Made by a program: the position numbers and the translations under genes
Assembly: GCA_013334845.1 (NCBI GenBank)
Contig: JAAXWV010000076.1
Span: forward strand, 1-6,573
DNA from: Candidatus Roizmanbacteria bacterium
GTDB taxonomy: Bacteria > Patescibacteriota > Microgenomatia > UBA1406 > GWC2-37-13
DNA: 6,573 bases
Direction: 5' to 3'
The notes under the pieces: generated by a model
Databases searched by the model: none
The model's input: only the letters and a program-made list of their open reading frames with translations
What the model was told of the DNA's origin: nothing
Shown: positions 5,185 to 6,573 of the stretch, in pieces
How positions within the stretch are numbered: position 1 is the first letter of the stretch
Layout: each line of letters starts with the position of its first letter

Positions 5185-5193
5185 ATTATACCA
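5185..5193 (-). promoter_or_regulatory. Extended -10 promoter motif at the purD stop codon
   Basis: The minus strand reads TGGTATAAT, an exact TGNTATAAT extended -10, and the purD stop TAA lies inside it. Initiation ~7 nt downstream would give the HAD/mutY-like pair a leader of about 40 nt independent of purD. No -35 consensus is visible at the right distance. The motif is seen; its activity is inferred. Confidence 0.45.
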
Positions 5194-6505
5194 TCTGCCT
5201 CTCCACATCTCTCCATCCGATATCAGTCCGGTAATGGAGATTGTTTCCTTCTATGGTAATTTTTGACATCACTTTATAGGCATTTTTTCGCGCTTCAACG
5301 ACATTTGCTCCCTCACCAATCACGTAAAATATCCTGCCGCCATTCGCTACGTACCCCTGTTCATTCTTCTTAATTCCCGCACCATAGACCTTTGCACCAG
5401 CCTGAATTGCCTCTTCCAATCCTACAATTCGTTTCCCCTTAACGGCAGAGTAGTCTCCTGGATATCCTTTACTCGTCCCCGCGACGGCAACCCTCGCTTT
5501 CCCGTCTAAACCCAGATCCAGTCCGGTAATGTCTCCCCTGGCTACTCCGGCGCTCAGAGTAAAATAATCGCTCGTAACGCCCGGTAGCAACACTTCCGCT
5601 TCCGGGTCACCCCAGCGAGCATTGTATTCTATGACATACGGCACATCATGACCATTTTCCTGGACTATCATTCCACCCAGATACAAAATTCCTGTATATG
5701 GTCTGCCTTCTGTCTGTAATCCGGCGAATGTTTTGTCAAGAATCTCTGTCTTTATTTTGTCTGTCAGTAGGGGAGTGAGGATCAGTGGGGGAGTGCTACA
5801 TCCCATGCCGCCGGTGTTTGGCCCTTTATCACCATCCCCTACCCTTTTATGATCTTGAGCAGCTCCGATAATCTGGTAATGTGTGCCGTCGCTTACCGCA
5901 TACATGGAAAACTCTTCCCCAACGAGGCACTGCTCCAGCAGGAATACATCGCCCGACTTTCCAAATCGCTTAATCTCTTCACAGGCTGCAATTGCTTCTT
6001 CCCTGCTCTGAGCGATAATGACTCCCTTGCCCTCAGCAAGCCCGCTTGCCTTAATCACCCATGACTGCTCCGCCTGTTCTTGAATAAACTCAATCGCTTT
6101 CCCTGTTTCCTGAAAGACATAAAAAGCCGGGTGTGGAATACTGTATTTTTTCATGAACTCCCGTGCATACGCCTTATCCCATTCAAGCTGCCCTGCGAGC
6201 CGGGTCGGTCCCACGACCGGTATCCCCTCTTCCCGTAGTTTATCAACCAAACCTGCCTCAACTGCGTTATCCTGTGCAACATCGACAAGTGCTACCGACT
6301 CACGTTTACTGATTGCCACAATCTCATCGACACTAGTTGTTTTCAGTTCCGGGTGAATCACCACTTCTTTCCCGGCGGCATTAAGAGCCATAAGATCGTT
6401 CCCGGGAATGGCGATAATTTTATAAACGTATGGACTGCGAGCATATGCGTCAACAAGTGCACTGCCCCGCCCTCCCCCATCAACTACTATGACTGTGTTT
6501 TTCAT
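5186..6505 (-). CDS. purD: Phosphoribosylamine--glycine ligase (GAR synthetase), divergent
   Basis: PurD joins phosphoribosylamine and glycine using ATP, the second step of de novo purine synthesis, in the cytoplasm. The 439-residue protein matches the family length (~430) and domain order: N-terminal domain, ATP-grasp (~105-320) and C-terminal domain. Seen motifs include WVIKASGLAEGKGV (149-162), GDGDKGPNTGGMG (223-235), IEYNARWGDPEAEVLLP (292-308) and the C-terminal DIGWRDVER. Several usually invariant stretches differ. The N-terminal GGGGREHAL is DGGGRGSAL (9-17). The family's GPExPL region is VAQDNAVEAGLVD (76-88). LEGSKxF before the ATP-grasp fold is LEWDKAY (107-113), and NARFGDPE is NARWGDPE. 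The ATP-grasp core is intact, so I expect an active enzyme, perhaps of a distinct PurD subclade. The ATG at 6505 has no clear Shine-Dalgarno, and a palindromic repeat starts 13 nt upstream. No other purine gene lies in the window. Confidence 0.95.
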   Translation of the reverse strand: MKNTVIVVDGGGRGSALVDAYARSPYVYKIIAIPGNDLMALNAAGKEVVIHPELKTTSVDEIVAISKRESVALVDVAQDNAVEAGLVDKLREEGIPVVGPTRLAGQLEWDKAYAREFMKKYSIPHPAFYVFQETGKAIEFIQEQAEQSWVIKASGLAEGKGVIIAQSREEAIAACEEIKRFGKSGDVFLLEQCLVGEEFSMYAVSDGTHYQIIGAAQDHKRVGDGDKGPNTGGMGCSTPPLILTPLLTDKIKTEILDKTFAGLQTEGRPYTGILYLGGMIVQENGHDVPYVIEYNARWGDPEAEVLLPGVTSDYFTLSAGVARGDITGLDLGLDGKARVAVAGTSKGYPGDYSAVKGKRIVGLEEAIQAGAKVYGAGIKKNEQGYVANGGRIFYVIGEGANVVEARKNAYKVMSKITIEGNNLHYRTDIGWRDVERQMV

Positions 6506-6518
6506 ATAAATTTTTCAA

Positions 6519-6550
6519 CGTCATCCTCGCGAAGGCGGGGATCCATGGAT
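6519..6550. repeat. Dispersed palindromic repeat, short form, upstream of purD
   Basis: CGTCATCCTCGCG (6519-6531) is followed after 3 nt by GCGGGGATCCA (6535-6545). CCTCGC (6525-6530) pairs with GCGGGG (6535-6540) across a GAAG loop, with one G-T wobble. It is followed by the perfect palindrome ATCCATGGAT (6541-6550). The same 13- and 11-base ends bound the longer element at 3485-3552. It is 13 nt from the purD ATG, so it would lie in the purD leader if transcription begins upstream. Confidence 0.7.
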
Positions 6551-6573
6551 TTTATTAACTGATAAAGTTCCTC

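Noticed and set aside
5173..5259. Small plus-strand ORF of 28 codons with AAGGAAGG just before ATG
   Set aside because: The purine-rich stretch abuts the ATG with no spacer, the peptide has no recognisable features, and most of it is antisense to the purD C-terminus.

Overview
The window reads as a compact stretch of bacterial chromosome carrying seven protein-coding genes, one of them cut by the left edge. Its composition is moderate (roughly 45% GC by eye) and gene spacing is tight. UGA is used as a normal stop (nth and the mutY-like gene), so a UGA-recoding lineage such as Gracilibacteria is unlikely. Several proteins are short or divergent: a minimal MscS, a MutY-like glycosylase with no Fe-S cluster and no NUDIX-like domain, an Nth with a degraded Fe-S site, and a PurD with unusual motifs. 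Together with the weak Shine-Dalgarno signals, this makes a Patescibacteria (CPR) organism my best guess. That is an inference from protein style, not a database match.

Layout: positions 1-2196 are on the plus strand and hold the C-terminal ~70% of elongation factor G (fusA), followed 9 nt later by a calcineurin-like metallophosphoesterase. Everything from 2193 to 6505 is on the minus strand. In transcription order it is purD (6505-5186), a HAD-family hydrolase (5136-4369), a MutY-like adenine glycosylase (4397-3585, overlapping the HAD gene by 29 nt), a 207-nt intergenic region, nth (3377-2751) and a short MscS-type channel (2744-2193). The two blocks converge and their stop codons share one TTAA, leaving no room for an intergenic terminator.

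The longest non-coding stretch is 3378-3584. It holds a 14-bp AT-rich tandem repeat, an AT-rich inverted repeat and a GC-rich nested palindrome. The ends of that palindrome (13 and 11 identical bases) recur in a compact hairpin just upstream of purD at 6519-6545, so both are copies of a dispersed palindromic repeat. Two exact extended -10 motifs (TGNTATAAT) on the minus strand overlap the stop codons of purD and nth, each just ahead of the next gene.

Functionally, the minus strand combines one purine-biosynthesis step (purD) with two base-excision-repair glycosylases of the same HhH-GPD superfamily. The most interesting point is that both glycosylases deviate at the Fe-S site: the MutY-like protein has none of the cysteines, and Nth keeps only two of four. 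The MutY-like protein also has Glu in place of its catalytic Asp. I see no defence system, CRISPR array, tRNA, rRNA or insertion sequence; this is mostly housekeeping DNA with some unusual details.
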